48,000 bases of DNA from Alphaproteobacteria bacterium (GTDB lineage: Bacteria > Pseudomonadota > Alphaproteobacteria > JAGOMX01): the NCBI GenBank assembly GCA_017993335.1, contig JAGOMX010000002.1, forward strand, positions 1-48,000. The letters run 5' to 3'. This document shows, in pieces, positions 1-9,374 of the stretch; the first letter of the stretch is position 1; every line of letters begins with the position of its first letter. The notes beneath the pieces were generated by a model, which was not told the DNA's origin, did not search any database, and saw nothing but the letters and a program-made list of their open reading frames with translations. The translations under genes were made by a program, and so were the position numbers.

Positions 1-2146
1 GTATATCCACTTCTGTTCTTATGCGAGAGCCGGATTGCCACGTAAGACCTACTTTGGAATCAAAGGTCGTGATATCCGACAATTGCCCGTCCCGGTAAAA
101 TTGTAGTTTTACACCCCTGCCTTTAGACATCTCCGGGAGCTCGCTGATCTTAAACATAAGTAGTTTGCGGTTTTCACCAACGACAGCTATCATATCCCCA
201 TGAATCGGGAGGCATTTTTTAGCCTTCATCGGATGGCTGACCGTTAAAACTTGTTTGCCTGTTTTTGTTTGAGCAATTAAATCCGAATCTTTGACCATAA
301 AACCACGACCATCCGATGCGGCAACGACATATTTGGTTTCGGGTTGACCGGGGGTGTACTTGAACATGGTCACGATATCATCTTCCCCTAAATCCACAAG
401 GAGGCGAATCGGCTCCCCAAAGCCGCGGCCGCCAGGTATTTTATCTGCAGGGATCGTGTAGAAACGACCGCTTGTGGCGAGGATGAGCAATTTATCTGTG
501 GTTTCCATGTGTAGGATATAGGCTTGGCTATCCCCGTCCTTATATTTTACTTCAGCATCTTCAATCCCGTGGCCTTTAAGGGCGCGAATCCACCCTTTTT
601 CCGAGCAGATGACTGTTATTGCTTCGCGTTCGACGACCGCTTCGACAGGAACTTGGATGCCTGTCGGGGCTTCTTCAAACGTTGTTTTACGTTTCCCGAA
701 AGCATGCTTGGCACCATAGGTTGCCTTGATGGCGGCGATTTCATCGCTGATATGCGCCCAACGCATGCTTATGTTTTCGAGGAGTTCCTGTAAGGCATTT
801 TTTTCTAATTGCAGCTTTTCTAGCTCTTCACGGATTTCTATTTCTTCTAATTTGCGAAGAGCACGAAGGCGCATATTTAAGATCGCATCGGCTTGCAGCT
901 CAGACAGCTCAAAGCGTTCCATCAATTTATTTTTAGGATGATCATCAAAACGGATGATCCGAATAACCTCATCGATATTCAGGTATGCCGTCATAAAACC
1001 CTGGAGAATTTCCAAGCGATTATTAATTTGGTCGAGCCTGAATTGAGATCTTCTTTCGAGGACTTCCATGCGATGGGCTAAGAACGCCTCTAAAATTTGT
1101 TTGAGGTTCATAACGCCAGGAATGCTAGCCGCGTTTAATACGTTAAGATTGACATTGAAGCGAGATTCCAAATCACTGAGTCTAAACAGGGCTTCCATGA
1201 GAATTTTTGGTTCAACCAACTTGGATTTAGGCATTAAGACAATACGTAAATCTGTTGAAGACTCATCGCGTAAATCTGCCAATAACGGACATTTTTTGGC
1301 CTGGATGAGCTCAGCAATTTGTTCGATCAAGCGGGATTTAATAATCTGGTAGGGGATCTCCGTGATAATGATGTGATATCCACCACCTTTTAAAGATTCC
1401 ACTTCCCAGCGAGCTCGAACCGTGATGCTTCCTCGACCCGTTTCGTAGGTTTTGGTTAAACTCTCGGGGGGTTCCACAATAATGCCGCCGGTGGGAAAGT
1501 CTGGTCCAGGCATGGATTTCATCAGACTCGCAACGGATATATTCGGGTTTTTGATGACGTCCCTCAAGGCATCACATATTTCACTTATGTTATGGGGTGG
1601 AATATTCGAAGCCATCCCAACAGCAATGCCTGTCGAGCCATTAGCAAGTAAATTCGGAAAAGCAGATGGAAGAACCTTTGGTTCGCTGCCTTCGCTATTG
1701 TATGTAGGGACAAAATCGATTGCGTTTTCGTTGATGCCCGCTAATAAAGATTCAGCAGCAACAGATAACTTAGCCTCTGTATAACGCATGGCTGCGGCAC
1801 GATCGCCATCGATACTACCAAAGTTACCTTGGCCATCCACCAGGGGGTAGCGCAAAGAAAAATCCTGAGCCATGCGGACCAAAGAATCATAGATCGCCGC
1901 ATCTCCATGGGGGTGGTATTTCATCATCACATAACCAACCGCACTGGCGGATTTGCGGTGAGTTTTACTAGAAACGTTTCCCGATTCCCACATGGCATAT
2001 AATATGCGACGATGCACGGGTTTAAGGCCATCACGCACGTCCGGAAGAGATCGTGCGACAATTGTCGATAGCGCATAATTTAGGTACCGGGTACCTAAGG
2101 CTTCTTCCAGTTGAACGTCTTGGATCTGGTCGTTAATTTTAGCCAT
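1..2146 (-). CDS. parC: DNA topoisomerase IV subunit A (3' end beyond window)
   Basis: This is the DNA-cleaving subunit of topoisomerase IV, which unlinks daughter chromosomes together with ParE. The frame is open from an ATG at 2146 to the window edge, about 715 codons, so only the last few tens of residues are missing. Conserved parts near the N-terminus include RDGLKPVHRRILYAM, YHPHGDAAIYDSL, the catalytic-tyrosine motif AAAMRYTE, and PNLLANGSTGIAVGMASNIP. Residues at the left edge (GLTWQSGSRIRTE) fit the last blade of the ParC C-terminal domain. The position equivalent to E. coli Ser80 is Ala, as I recall from other alphaproteobacterial ParC proteins. The start overlaps the recO stop by 8 nt, so the two are probably translated together. 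GyrA is the alternative, but the recO neighbour and the length favour ParC. Confidence 0.93.
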   Translation of the reverse strand, partial: MAKINDQIQDVQLEEALGTRYLNYALSTIVARSLPDVRDGLKPVHRRILYAMWESGNVSSKTHRKSASAVGYVMMKYHPHGDAAIYDSLVRMAQDFSLRYPLVDGQGNFGSIDGDRAAAMRYTEAKLSVAAESLLAGINENAIDFVPTYNSEGSEPKVLPSAFPNLLANGSTGIAVGMASNIPPHNISEICDALRDVIKNPNISVASLMKSMPGPDFPTGGIIVEPPESLTKTYETGRGSITVRARWEVESLKGGGYHIIITEIPYQIIKSRLIEQIAELIQAKKCPLLADLRDESSTDLRIVLMPKSKLVEPKILMEALFRLSDLESRFNVNLNVLNAASIPGVMNLKQILEAFLAHRMEVLERRSQFRLDQINNRLEILQGFMTAYLNIDEVIRIIRFDDHPKNKLMERFELSELQADAILNMRLRALRKLEEIEIREELEKLQLEKNALQELLENISMRWAHISDEIAAIKATYGAKHAFGKRKTTFEEAPTGIQVPVEAVVEREAITVICSEKGWIRALKGHGIEDAEVKYKDGDSQAYILHMETTDKLLILATSGRFYTIPADKIPGGRGFGEPIRLLVDLGEDDIVTMFKYTPGQPETKYVVAASDGRGFMVKDSDLIAQTKTGKQVLTVSHPMKAKKCLPIHGDMIAVVGENRKLLMFKISELPEMSKGRGVKLQFYRDGQLSDITTFDSKVGLTWQSGSRIRTEVDI

Positions 2147-2861
2147 TTATTTGTTTTCTCAATATCTGAAATAACCGTAAGCGCGCCTCAGGCATCGCTT
2201 TGTTCAGTTGGGTTAATACAAACCGTTCTAAAAAATAGCCGGTTAATTGCAATCCGTCCACTATATCTTTTAAGGGGACATTTTCATGATTATTACCTAA
2301 AAAGGCAGGAAATGCCAGTAATCTCGATTTGAAGGCTTCTCCTTCTCGGGCGCAGACAGCTTTTCCTGTGCGTGGTGAGACGTATTGGAGATCTTCTTTT
2401 TGGCCGCTGACTGCGCATTGCGAAAAATCCAGACCAAAGCCTAGCTCTTGCAGCAGATTCGTTTCAAAATGGACGTAGTGACGCAAGCCGTCAGCCTGAT
2501 GAATATTTTCTAGGCAGTATTTAAAGGTATCATAAAGCTTTGGGTGTTCTTCTCTTTCCGCAAGAGTCTTTTCTATCCACGCACAGGCGGAAAGTAATGC
2601 GGCAAGACATATGGGTTTTCCCATGAGATTTGAGTATAAGGAGCGCTGAGGCTCTAGCTTCCAAGAGCCTAATTGCTCCTCCAGCCGGGATTGCCATGTA
2701 CAGGTGACTAAACTGCCTGGTTGCAAAAAAGCACTTTGCTTGCGAGTGCCACGGATATAGCCCAGATGCCTTCCATGGTTTTGTGTGAAAATAGAGACAA
2801 CGGCTTTTCCTTCTCCGTGGGGGGATAGTTTAAGGATAATGCCGTTGTCCTGCCATTCCAT
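2139..2861 (-). CDS. recO: DNA repair protein RecO
   Basis: RecO acts with RecR to load RecA on gaps and anneals SSB-coated single strands in RecF-pathway repair. The product is 240 aa, normal for the family. An N-terminal OB-like region (DNGIILKLSPHGEGKAVVSIF) is followed by a helical domain with the family pattern FETNLLQELGFGLDFSQCAVSG, then YVSPRTGKAV and the RLLAFPAFL segment. The frame stays open upstream into valS, but the ATG at 2861, seven bases after the valS stop, gives the expected N-terminus MEWQDNGIIL. The 3' end overlaps the parC start. The gene sits in a valS-recO-parC transcription unit. Confidence 0.9.
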   Translation of the reverse strand: MEWQDNGIILKLSPHGEGKAVVSIFTQNHGRHLGYIRGTRKQSAFLQPGSLVTCTWQSRLEEQLGSWKLEPQRSLYSNLMGKPICLAALLSACAWIEKTLAEREEHPKLYDTFKYCLENIHQADGLRHYVHFETNLLQELGFGLDFSQCAVSGQKEDLQYVSPRTGKAVCAREGEAFKSRLLAFPAFLGNNHENVPLKDIVDGLQLTGYFLERFVLTQLNKAMPEARLRLFQILRKQING

Positions 2862-2868
2862 AGACAGC

Positions 2869-5520
2869 TCAATCTTTAGGCGTAAGGCGAGAAAGAGCGT
2901 CTTGCAGTTTTTGCTTTTGCGTCCGTGCTTCCTGTAAGCGTCCTTGATTTTTTTCAATAACGGCTGGCGGCGCTTTTTGCACAAAATCTGGTTGATTGAG
3001 TTTGCTTTCTAATTGAATAATTTCTTTTTCTATAGCTTGCCGTTTTATCAACAGTTTTTGTGATTCTTCTTTCTCATTTATCACGCTACCAATTTGCAGC
3101 AGATACGTGTCCTGATCCACCAGCATAGCTGTCGTATCGGTTGCGTTGCTGACTTCTTCAATACAAGAAAGTCGCGCCATTTTTATTAACGTGTCGCCAT
3201 AGGCGTTTAGTTTTTTGGAAACTATGGGGTTGCCTTCTGTATAAAACAACGGTATCTGCGCGCCACCTGGGACATTCATCTCCGCACGAAGGGCACGGAT
3301 GTGACTGATCATGCGGATAACCCATTCCATACCCTCTTGTGCGTCTTTGTTTTTATAAGACAAGGGTGCATTATTTATCGCGTAGGTAGGCCAAGCCGAA
3401 GAGATAAGTTTCTCACCCCCAGAGAGGTCTTGCCATAATTCTTCGGTGATGTAGGGCATAAAAGGGTGCAACAAATGTAAGATTTGCCCCAAAACCCATG
3501 CGGCCGTCGCCCTAGTTTCTCTTTGTTCCGCATCGTTATCGCCAAAGAATATGGGTTTTGTAAACTCCACGTACCAATCGCAGAATTGACCCCAGATAAA
3601 TTGGTATAGCGCTGCACATGCATCATCGAAACGATAGTTTTCTAGCTGCTTGGCGACCTCTTGACCTAGTTTTTGAACCTCAGTTACGATCCACTGGTTC
3701 ATGGCCATCTGAACGTTTTCAGGGTTGAAATCATTATCTAGCTTGCATTGATGATGCTCACAAAAACGTGCCGCATTCCACAACTTCGTCGCAAAGTTAC
3801 GGTAACCTTCTACTTGTGATTTAGAAAAGTTTAGGTTTCGTCCTGTTCCCGCTAACGAGGCTAAAGAAAAACGCAAAGCATCTGTGCCGTATAGATCCAT
3901 GAATTCCAAAGGATTAATAACATTACCCTTGGTTTTAGACATTTTCTGCCCTTTTTCATCCCGGACAAGAGCGGTAAAGTAAACGGCATGAAAAGGGATG
4001 TCTCCCATAAATTCCATACCCATCATGACCATGCGTACCACCCAAAAAAAGATAATGTCATGGCCGGTAATCAATAGGTTGCCGGGGTAACATTTCTCGA
4101 GCTCAAGAGTTTTTTCGGGCCAACCGAGAGTGGAAAAAGGCCAGAGAGCTGAAGAAAACCATGTGTCAAAGACATCTTCATCTTGCACAAGCGTGACGGG
4201 CTTTCCGTAGTGCTTTTCCGCAAGCTCCATGGCTTCTTGTTCGTCATCGGCAACAAATACATGCTTATCCGGTCCATACCATGCGGGAATTCGGTGCCCC
4301 CACCACAGTTGACGAGAGATACACCATGGCTGAATATTGCGCAGCCATTGAAAGTAAGTATTTTCCCAATTTTCCGGGACAAGTTTAATGCGTCCATCCT
4401 CAACAGCTTTTATCGCTGGTTGTGCGAGAGTGTAGGCGTCCACATACCATTGTTCTGTCATCCGTGGTTCTAAAATTACTTCGGATCTTTCGCTATAGGG
4501 CAGGCTATGGATTATTTCTTCCGCCGCCACCAACAAACCATCCGCTTCGAGTTTTTCTAAAATAAGTTTGCGGGCTGCAAACCTATCCAGGCCACGGAAA
4601 GGCTCGGGCGTGTTTTCATTCATACATGCATGCTCATCCAAGATGTCGATAGCGGGTAAATTATGGCGTTTACCCACTTCAAAGTCATTAAAGTCATGGG
4701 CCGGCGTTATTTTAACGCAGCCTGTACCTTTTTCCGGATCACTATGTTCATCCGCAACAATAGGTATTTTTCTGCCAACAAAGGGCAGGATGGCATATTG
4801 ACCAATGAGGTTTTTATACCGTTCATCTTCTGGATGGACAGCAATGCCTGTATCGCCCAGCATGGTTTCCGGACGAGTGGTGGCAACCGTTATATAGCCG
4901 CCGTTTTCCATAGGATAACGGATTTGCCACATGGTGCCCTTTGTTTCCACATTATTGACTTCAAGGTCCGATACGGCTGTTTGTAAAATAGGATCCCAGT
5001 TCACCAGGCGTTTATCTTTAAACGCGAGCCCTTTTTTGTAGAGACCGATGAAGGCTTCTTTTACCGCCAGATTAAGGCCATCATCCATAGTAAATCGTTC
5101 ACGGCTCCAGTCGGGGGTTACGCCCAGTCGGCGCAGTTGGTGCACGATAGCACTGCCATGCAGCTCTTTCCATTTCCAAACATGTTTTAAAAATTCATCC
5201 CGGCCGATTTCTTTGCGTGAAATACCTTCTTTTTCTAGTTTCCTCTCGACCAGCATTTGTGTCGCGATACTGGCGTGGTCTGTGCCTGGTAACCAAAGTA
5301 CATCCATGCCCTGCATACGTTTCCAGCGGACAATAATATCCTGAAGCGTATGATTAAGCGCATGCCCCATATGCAAAGATCCCGTCACATTCGGCGGCGG
5401 CATCATAATCGTAAAAACCGGCTTATGGCCTTTTAATTCAGGAGAAAACACCCCAGAATTTTCCCATTCAGGGTATAGTTTAGATTCAATAGTGTGCGGA
5501 TCGAAATTTTTTTCTAACAT
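2869..5520 (-). CDS. valS: Valyl-tRNA synthetase
   Basis: This class I aminoacyl-tRNA synthetase charges tRNA-Val in the cytoplasm. The product is 883 aa. The HIGH-type motif is seen as PPPNVTGSLHMGHALN near residue 45. The KMSKS loop is KMSKTKGN. The editing (CP1) domain includes the VATTRPETMLGDT motif. The C-terminus is a charged coiled-coil arm rich in Lys, Glu and Gln, as in other ValRS enzymes. The ATG at 5520 gives the expected MLEKNFDPHTIESKLYPEW. It is the first gene of a valS-recO-parC unit and is separated from popZ upstream by 568 bp. Confidence 0.97.
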   Translation of the reverse strand: MLEKNFDPHTIESKLYPEWENSGVFSPELKGHKPVFTIMMPPPNVTGSLHMGHALNHTLQDIIVRWKRMQGMDVLWLPGTDHASIATQMLVERKLEKEGISRKEIGRDEFLKHVWKWKELHGSAIVHQLRRLGVTPDWSRERFTMDDGLNLAVKEAFIGLYKKGLAFKDKRLVNWDPILQTAVSDLEVNNVETKGTMWQIRYPMENGGYITVATTRPETMLGDTGIAVHPEDERYKNLIGQYAILPFVGRKIPIVADEHSDPEKGTGCVKITPAHDFNDFEVGKRHNLPAIDILDEHACMNENTPEPFRGLDRFAARKLILEKLEADGLLVAAEEIIHSLPYSERSEVILEPRMTEQWYVDAYTLAQPAIKAVEDGRIKLVPENWENTYFQWLRNIQPWCISRQLWWGHRIPAWYGPDKHVFVADDEQEAMELAEKHYGKPVTLVQDEDVFDTWFSSALWPFSTLGWPEKTLELEKCYPGNLLITGHDIIFFWVVRMVMMGMEFMGDIPFHAVYFTALVRDEKGQKMSKTKGNVINPLEFMDLYGTDALRFSLASLAGTGRNLNFSKSQVEGYRNFATKLWNAARFCEHHQCKLDNDFNPENVQMAMNQWIVTEVQKLGQEVAKQLENYRFDDACAALYQFIWGQFCDWYVEFTKPIFFGDNDAEQRETRATAAWVLGQILHLLHPFMPYITEELWQDLSGGEKLISSAWPTYAINNAPLSYKNKDAQEGMEWVIRMISHIRALRAEMNVPGGAQIPLFYTEGNPIVSKKLNAYGDTLIKMARLSCIEEVSNATDTTAMLVDQDTYLLQIGSVINEKEESQKLLIKRQAIEKEIIQLESKLNQPDFVQKAPPAVIEKNQGRLQEARTQKQKLQDALSRLTPKD

Positions 5521-5554
5521 GCCGGACTCATCTTAACTTTATTGCACAAAAATT

Positions 5555-5605
5555 CTGTCATACCTGCGCAGGCAGGTATCCAGCGCAAATGTGAGGCGAA
5601 GCCTC
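5555..5605 (+). repeat. Two-hairpin REP-like repeat, copy A
   Basis: The constant hairpin TACCTGC-GCAG-GCAGGTA is followed by TCCAGCGCAA and a second short hairpin, GAGGC-GAA-GCCTC. The first 33 bases (5555-5587) are repeated exactly, in inverse orientation, at 5907-5939 and 15088-15120. Confidence 0.85.
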
Positions 5606-5656
5606 TGCTATACATTCTTTTTCAATTAAATTCTACACCCAAAGTATTTTATAGTA

Positions 5657-5686
5657 CAAATCACCCCGCTCTGGGGTTTGTTTTTC
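5657..5686 (+). terminator. Orphan intrinsic terminator-like hairpin on the plus strand
   Basis: The stem ACCCC/GGGGT with a 5-base loop is extended by CAA/TTG across a bulge and followed directly by TTTTT. It has the right form for a Rho-independent terminator reading to the right. No plus-strand gene lies upstream, so it may end an antisense or small RNA, or be fortuitous. Confidence 0.45.
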
Positions 5687-5887
5687 TATTAAATTAATCT
5701 TCCAATCTCTCTTCCAATTTTTATTTGGGGGGCAGCGCACTTTATCACCTCATTTTTTCACAATAAACTATAATTAAAAGTTTTTTCAGTTATTTTTTTC
5801 GTCAAACTATAGACCTTAGAGTGTCAAATCATTAATTCCGTCTTTCCGCTTGTCATCCGTGTGAAACAGTCCTGCATAAATACTGTA

Positions 5888-5939
5888 GCGGCTGTGCCGC
5901 GCTTCTTGCGCTGGATACCTGCCTGCGCAGGTATGACAG
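5888..5939 (-). repeat. Two-hairpin REP-like repeat, copy B
   Basis: Inverse orientation to copy A. The 33-base constant part at 5907-5939 is the exact reverse complement of 5555-5587. The variable hairpin is GCGGC-TGT-GCCGC at 5888-5900. Confidence 0.85.
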
Positions 5940-6088
5940 GTGTGGGTGGCACCACCACTCCCTTAAATTCTTCATGCGTAGGCCCTGAATGACATGCAGC
6001 GTAAAGTTATTGATTTAGCGTCTCATAGTGGCCATCAGAAACAAATCGCGCCTAAATTTGAAATTGTTTTATGCGCACATCCTTTTTT

Positions 6089-6769
6089 CTATTTCTTTGT
6101 TGAGTCCTGTTTCTCACGAATCATCTGTTCGATCTTTTCAGCAACGAGCCATTTGACTAGAGATGGCAGATGGGAATCCAGCCATTCTTTCAATAGAGGC
6201 TTGAGCATTTCCCGCATCAACTGGTCTATCGTCTGGTTGCCAAAGCTTTGGTTGGCTATTTTTTCCTGCATGGTTCCCGTTAATTTGTTTAAATCCTCAA
6301 AGGCCATCGTCGACTTTTCTACGGCTTCTGGGGACATGAGGGACTCAATGTCTTCAGGGGCAAGGATAGGTTTTTCTATGTTTTCTGGAGTTAAGTCAAT
6401 TTCTTCTTCCGCGGTTGATTCCTCTGCCGGGGCGCTTTCCTCCAGGGCCAGTTCTTCTGTTGCGGATTCTTCTTTTTTGTTGTTGTTGGCTTGGTCTTTT
6501 TCCGTTTGTGCAACCATGGTTTCCTCCCTCTGGTTCAGGCTGACGATGGAGCCATCCTGATCGATCATTTCGGTTAAGGTCAGTATATCGGACCCATCCG
6601 CAGATTTCTTAACGATAGGCGCATTTTTCTGGCCCGGAAAAGCTATAATGTCAGGGGCTTTTTCCGCAGAAGTGTCAGCTTCGTTTAAATCAATAGCCAT
6701 GATTTTTCGAATAGACGCTAAAACTTCTTCAACGGCCGGATCAACTTGTTTTGTGTTTATTTTACTCAT
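6089..6769 (-). CDS. popZ: PopZ-like polar organizing protein (DUF2497 family)
   Basis: PopZ self-assembles at cell poles in Alphaproteobacteria and anchors the ParB-origin complex. The product is 226 aa. A short N-terminal helix (VDPAVEEVLASIRKIMA) carries the family's EEVLASIRKI signature. A long acidic linker rich in Glu, Ala, Ser and Pro follows. The C-terminal oligomerisation helices include TIDQLMREMLKPLLKEWLDSHLP and VAEKIEQMIREK. I chose the ATG at 6769, which overlaps the tolC stop (ATGAGTAA), because MSKINTKQVDP leads straight into the conserved helix. Family membership is clear; polar function here is inferred from the family. Confidence 0.9.
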   Translation of the reverse strand: MSKINTKQVDPAVEEVLASIRKIMAIDLNEADTSAEKAPDIIAFPGQKNAPIVKKSADGSDILTLTEMIDQDGSIVSLNQREETMVAQTEKDQANNNKKEESATEELALEESAPAEESTAEEEIDLTPENIEKPILAPEDIESLMSPEAVEKSTMAFEDLNKLTGTMQEKIANQSFGNQTIDQLMREMLKPLLKEWLDSHLPSLVKWLVAEKIEQMIREKQDSTKK

Positions 6770-8174
6770 TTTTACCATTTGTATCTTGTGAAGAATTACC
6801 AAAACCAATCATTTTATAACTTACCTCATCCAGGTGCCCTTGCACATCGTAAAGTGTTACGGGCAGAGCCAGGTAATCAGCAGTAAGTCTACCTTCTACA
6901 GCATAAAGCTGATATTGAGCCAGTATTTCATTGCGGCGAGCGTCTTCTAAAGCTATGTCAGCCTCAAGCACTTTTTGTTGAAATTGGATCACTTCGGTAT
7001 ACGAACGTTCACCTACATCCGATTCTAATAGAGCGCCATCCCTTGCTTTTTTTGCTGCTTCGACTTGTTTTTCAAAACTAGTTATTCGTTGGCGAGAGGT
7101 AATCAGGCCTTCCCATGCTTTTGTCGCATTCTCAACAACAGTTTTGCGGGCCTGATCTAATTGATGAGAGGCAGAAACGCTTTTATCCGTTTGTTCACGG
7201 ATTTTGGAGTATTCTGCGCCTGACTGATAAATAGGCACACTTAACTTCAGGGTCGCATTTGCTTGGGACGAAATATCCTTATTCACATTTTGATTGAAAG
7301 CGCGAGAGGCTGTTCCCGTCAAATCCAGACTGGGGAGCAATGCGCCATTGGCTGCATCAATAGCGATACCCGCTTGTTTGGCCACAAATTCTGCATTTAA
7401 GATGGCTGGATTTGTCTTAAGAGATTTTTGCTTTACCTCGTCTAAAGAAGCGGGTAAATCCATAAGCGGTTTAGGAAATTCCAGCAAATCTGGTTCCTTG
7501 CCAATGACATTTAAATAGTTGGCGCGTGCATTTTGTAAGTCGCCTTGTGATTTAACTAATTCAGCCATGCCTTGCGCAAGGGCAGATTCAGCCGCCGCTG
7601 TTTCCGTGGGCGTTTTTTCTCCCACTTCCACTTGTGCCTTAATGCCTTTTAACTGTTTTGTTAAATAGTCGACGTTAGATTCTTTTGATTTGACGGAAGC
7701 CTTTTGAAAGATCACTTCTAGGTAGGCGCTAACCGCGCGGAGTAACGTATCCTGTTCCGTGTTGAGTAAATCATACTGACCCGCTTTTGCAGCCGCTTCG
7801 GCCGCCCTTAATCCTGCCAGATCTGATCCCCCGTGATATAAGGATTGCGATACTTGTACGCTTAGGGATTCTGGATCTAAGTTAGATGTGGAGGGCAATC
7901 GACCAGGGACTTTGCTTTTGCTGGAGTTTTTCCCAACCGATCCAGATGCAGCAACTTGAGGCCTAAATTTGGAAAATGCTTGGTTGACGGACTCATCGAT
8001 AGCATATTGCCCGTGGAGTTTTGCCCTTAGGGTACTGTTCGTTAAATAAGCCGAGGCTAATGCCTCCTTTAAGGGGTCAACCTTTTCTTTTTTTGCTTCT
8101 TCTGCCAATAAAGCGTGCCCAAAGGATAAAGATCCAACAAAAATGGCCGTCTTTAAGATAATAAGTCTACGCAT
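6762..8174 (-). CDS. tolC: TolC-family outer membrane efflux/secretion channel
   Basis: This outer-membrane channel serves type I secretion and RND efflux. The product is 470 aa. A signal peptide at residues 1-24 (MRRLIILKTAIFVGSLSFGH, cleavage near LLA-EEA) is followed by two repeated outer-membrane efflux halves. The first contains VSQSLYHGGSDLAGLRAAEA and ARANYLNVIG. The second contains LKLSVPIYQSGAEYSKIREQ and GERSYTEVIQFQQ. The start at 8174 has AAGG at good distance and lies 13 bases after the rhodanese stop; the frame runs 13 codons further upstream without a better start. In many Alphaproteobacteria tolC sits between a Pcm-like gene and popZ, as here. Confidence 0.92.
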   Translation of the reverse strand: MRRLIILKTAIFVGSLSFGHALLAEEAKKEKVDPLKEALASAYLTNSTLRAKLHGQYAIDESVNQAFSKFRPQVAASGSVGKNSSKSKVPGRLPSTSNLDPESLSVQVSQSLYHGGSDLAGLRAAEAAAKAGQYDLLNTEQDTLLRAVSAYLEVIFQKASVKSKESNVDYLTKQLKGIKAQVEVGEKTPTETAAAESALAQGMAELVKSQGDLQNARANYLNVIGKEPDLLEFPKPLMDLPASLDEVKQKSLKTNPAILNAEFVAKQAGIAIDAANGALLPSLDLTGTASRAFNQNVNKDISSQANATLKLSVPIYQSGAEYSKIREQTDKSVSASHQLDQARKTVVENATKAWEGLITSRQRITSFEKQVEAAKKARDGALLESDVGERSYTEVIQFQQKVLEADIALEDARRNEILAQYQLYAVEGRLTADYLALPVTLYDVQGHLDEVSYKMIGFGNSSQDTNGKNE

Positions 8175-8187
8175 ATCACACCTTATG

Positions 8188-8508
8188 TTAATATTGGGGT
8201 ATACCCGGATCAATTTTTATCGACCATTCTTCTATACCGCCCGATAAGCTTAGCACGTCTTGGAACCCTAATTCACGTAAAAAAAAGCAAGCGTTTAAAC
8301 TACGAATTCCGTGATGACAATAAACGATGATTTTTTTGTTCTTGTCGAGTTCATCCGTGCTATGGATTAAGTCCGTAAGAGGGATGTTGATAGAATTTTG
8401 AATGCAGGCCTTTTTAACTTCCCATGGCTGGCGCACATCGAGAAGTATGTGGGGGGTGTTATTATCCCGAATGGCTTTATATTCATGAGTTTTTATTTCT
8501 CTGACCAT
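8188..8508 (-). CDS. Single-domain rhodanese-like sulfurtransferase
   Basis: This 106-aa rhodanese domain has ILLDVRQPWEVKKA in the N-terminal half and the active-site loop YCHHGIRS with a candidate catalytic Cys. It ends with the usual GGIEEW motif. Such proteins carry persulfide sulfur between donors and acceptors; the physiological partner is unknown. The ATG at 8508 shares its A with the pcm stop (TGATG), which indicates translational coupling. A TTG one codon upstream is possible but unnecessary. Confidence 0.88.
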   Translation of the reverse strand: MVREIKTHEYKAIRDNNTPHILLDVRQPWEVKKACIQNSINIPLTDLIHSTDELDKNKKIIVYCHHGIRSLNACFFLRELGFQDVLSLSGGIEEWSIKIDPGIPQY

Positions 8509-9161
8509 CAAAAAATAAACTCTGAAGCGGGTGGTTGGGGCATATAGGGAGCGCTGATCTCAAAAAGAGCTTTTTCGCTTAATTCACCATAATTTTTCTG
8601 TCCACATATAACTTGGCCATAATTTTCGGCATTTTGTCGAATATAGACAATTCGGCCTTGATCTTTAAGAAGTTGAGAATAGTAGGGAGGCAGCACAGCG
8701 TGGGCCTCTTGCACCAAAATAGCATCATAGGTTTTTTCAGAGGCGAGAATTTCTTCGGGGGTGATATTTTTGAATTCTATGTTAGATGTACCTTCCATAG
8801 ACGCCATTTTTTTTGCAATCTCGATGTAGGTTTTATCCTTTTCGAGGGCTGTCACATGGGTGGCTAAAAAACTTAATAAAATAGCCGAATATCCCGTAAG
8901 ACATCCTGCATCCAGAACGTGATCACCCGCCTGAATCTGTAGCCCCAGAATCATCCGCATTAAGGTGTTCGGTCTTAACATATAACGATTGGAATCCAAA
9001 CAAATCGTTTCATCCTGGTAGGCTAGGGGCTTGATAGCATCAGGCAGAAAATTCTCTCGATGTACCTGTGCTAAGATTTTCAGAAGGAAAGGATCGCTAA
9101 CACCACAAGGCATTAACTGATTCTTTATCATATGCAGACGTTGTTCCGAGAAATCTACCAT
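8508..9161 (-). CDS. Protein-L-isoaspartate O-methyltransferase family protein
   Basis: A SAM-dependent methyltransferase of the Pcm family, 217 aa. Pcm enzymes methylate isoaspartyl residues in damaged proteins. Motif I is HVLDAGCLTGYSAILLSFLA, close to the family's glycine-rich SAM loop, followed by VTALEKDKTYIEIAKK. The N-terminal MVDFSEQRLHMIKNQLMPCGVS and the ENFLP motif fit the alphaproteobacterial PIMT-like group found next to tolC. The ATG at 9161 has AGG six bases upstream; the longer ATG at 9191 lacks such a site. The repair activity of this tolC-linked branch is inferred, because its motif I differs from classical Pcm. Confidence 0.82.
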   Translation of the reverse strand: MVDFSEQRLHMIKNQLMPCGVSDPFLLKILAQVHRENFLPDAIKPLAYQDETICLDSNRYMLRPNTLMRMILGLQIQAGDHVLDAGCLTGYSAILLSFLATHVTALEKDKTYIEIAKKMASMEGTSNIEFKNITPEEILASEKTYDAILVQEAHAVLPPYYSQLLKDQGRIVYIRQNAENYGQVICGQKNYGELSEKALFEISAPYMPQPPASEFIF

Positions 9162-9374
9162 GGCTAACCTATTGATTGCAGTCTCCAGCATTATAACGAT
9201 TGCTGCAGCGAAAATAAAGAGCCAGAATTGTGGACAGAAAACCTTCTGCTGTTGATTCGGATCTTTTCATCTTTTTCTTATGTTCTCATGGCCATAAATG
9301 ACGAATTTTGAAAGATTAGATTAATAATCGATTATTTTTGCACGAGTTAGAAACCGTGTGAATAGAGAACGTTT

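Larger units (their letters stand above)
5521..6088. other. Gene-free gap between popZ and valS
   Basis: This 568-bp gap holds two copies of a two-hairpin repeat in opposite orientations, one at each side, and a plus-strand hairpin followed by five T. The middle (about 5690-5870) is A+T rich and shows no convincing reading frame or RNA fold. The valS promoter should lie near the left edge, but I cannot place it with confidence. Confidence 0.6.

Noticed and set aside
2862..2984. N-terminal extension of RecO to 281 aa
   Set aside because: The extension is valS sequence read in another frame; the conserved RecO start is at 2861.
5994..6560. 188-codon plus-strand frame
   Set aside because: It is the antisense shadow of popZ; the minus-strand frame has the clear PopZ helices.
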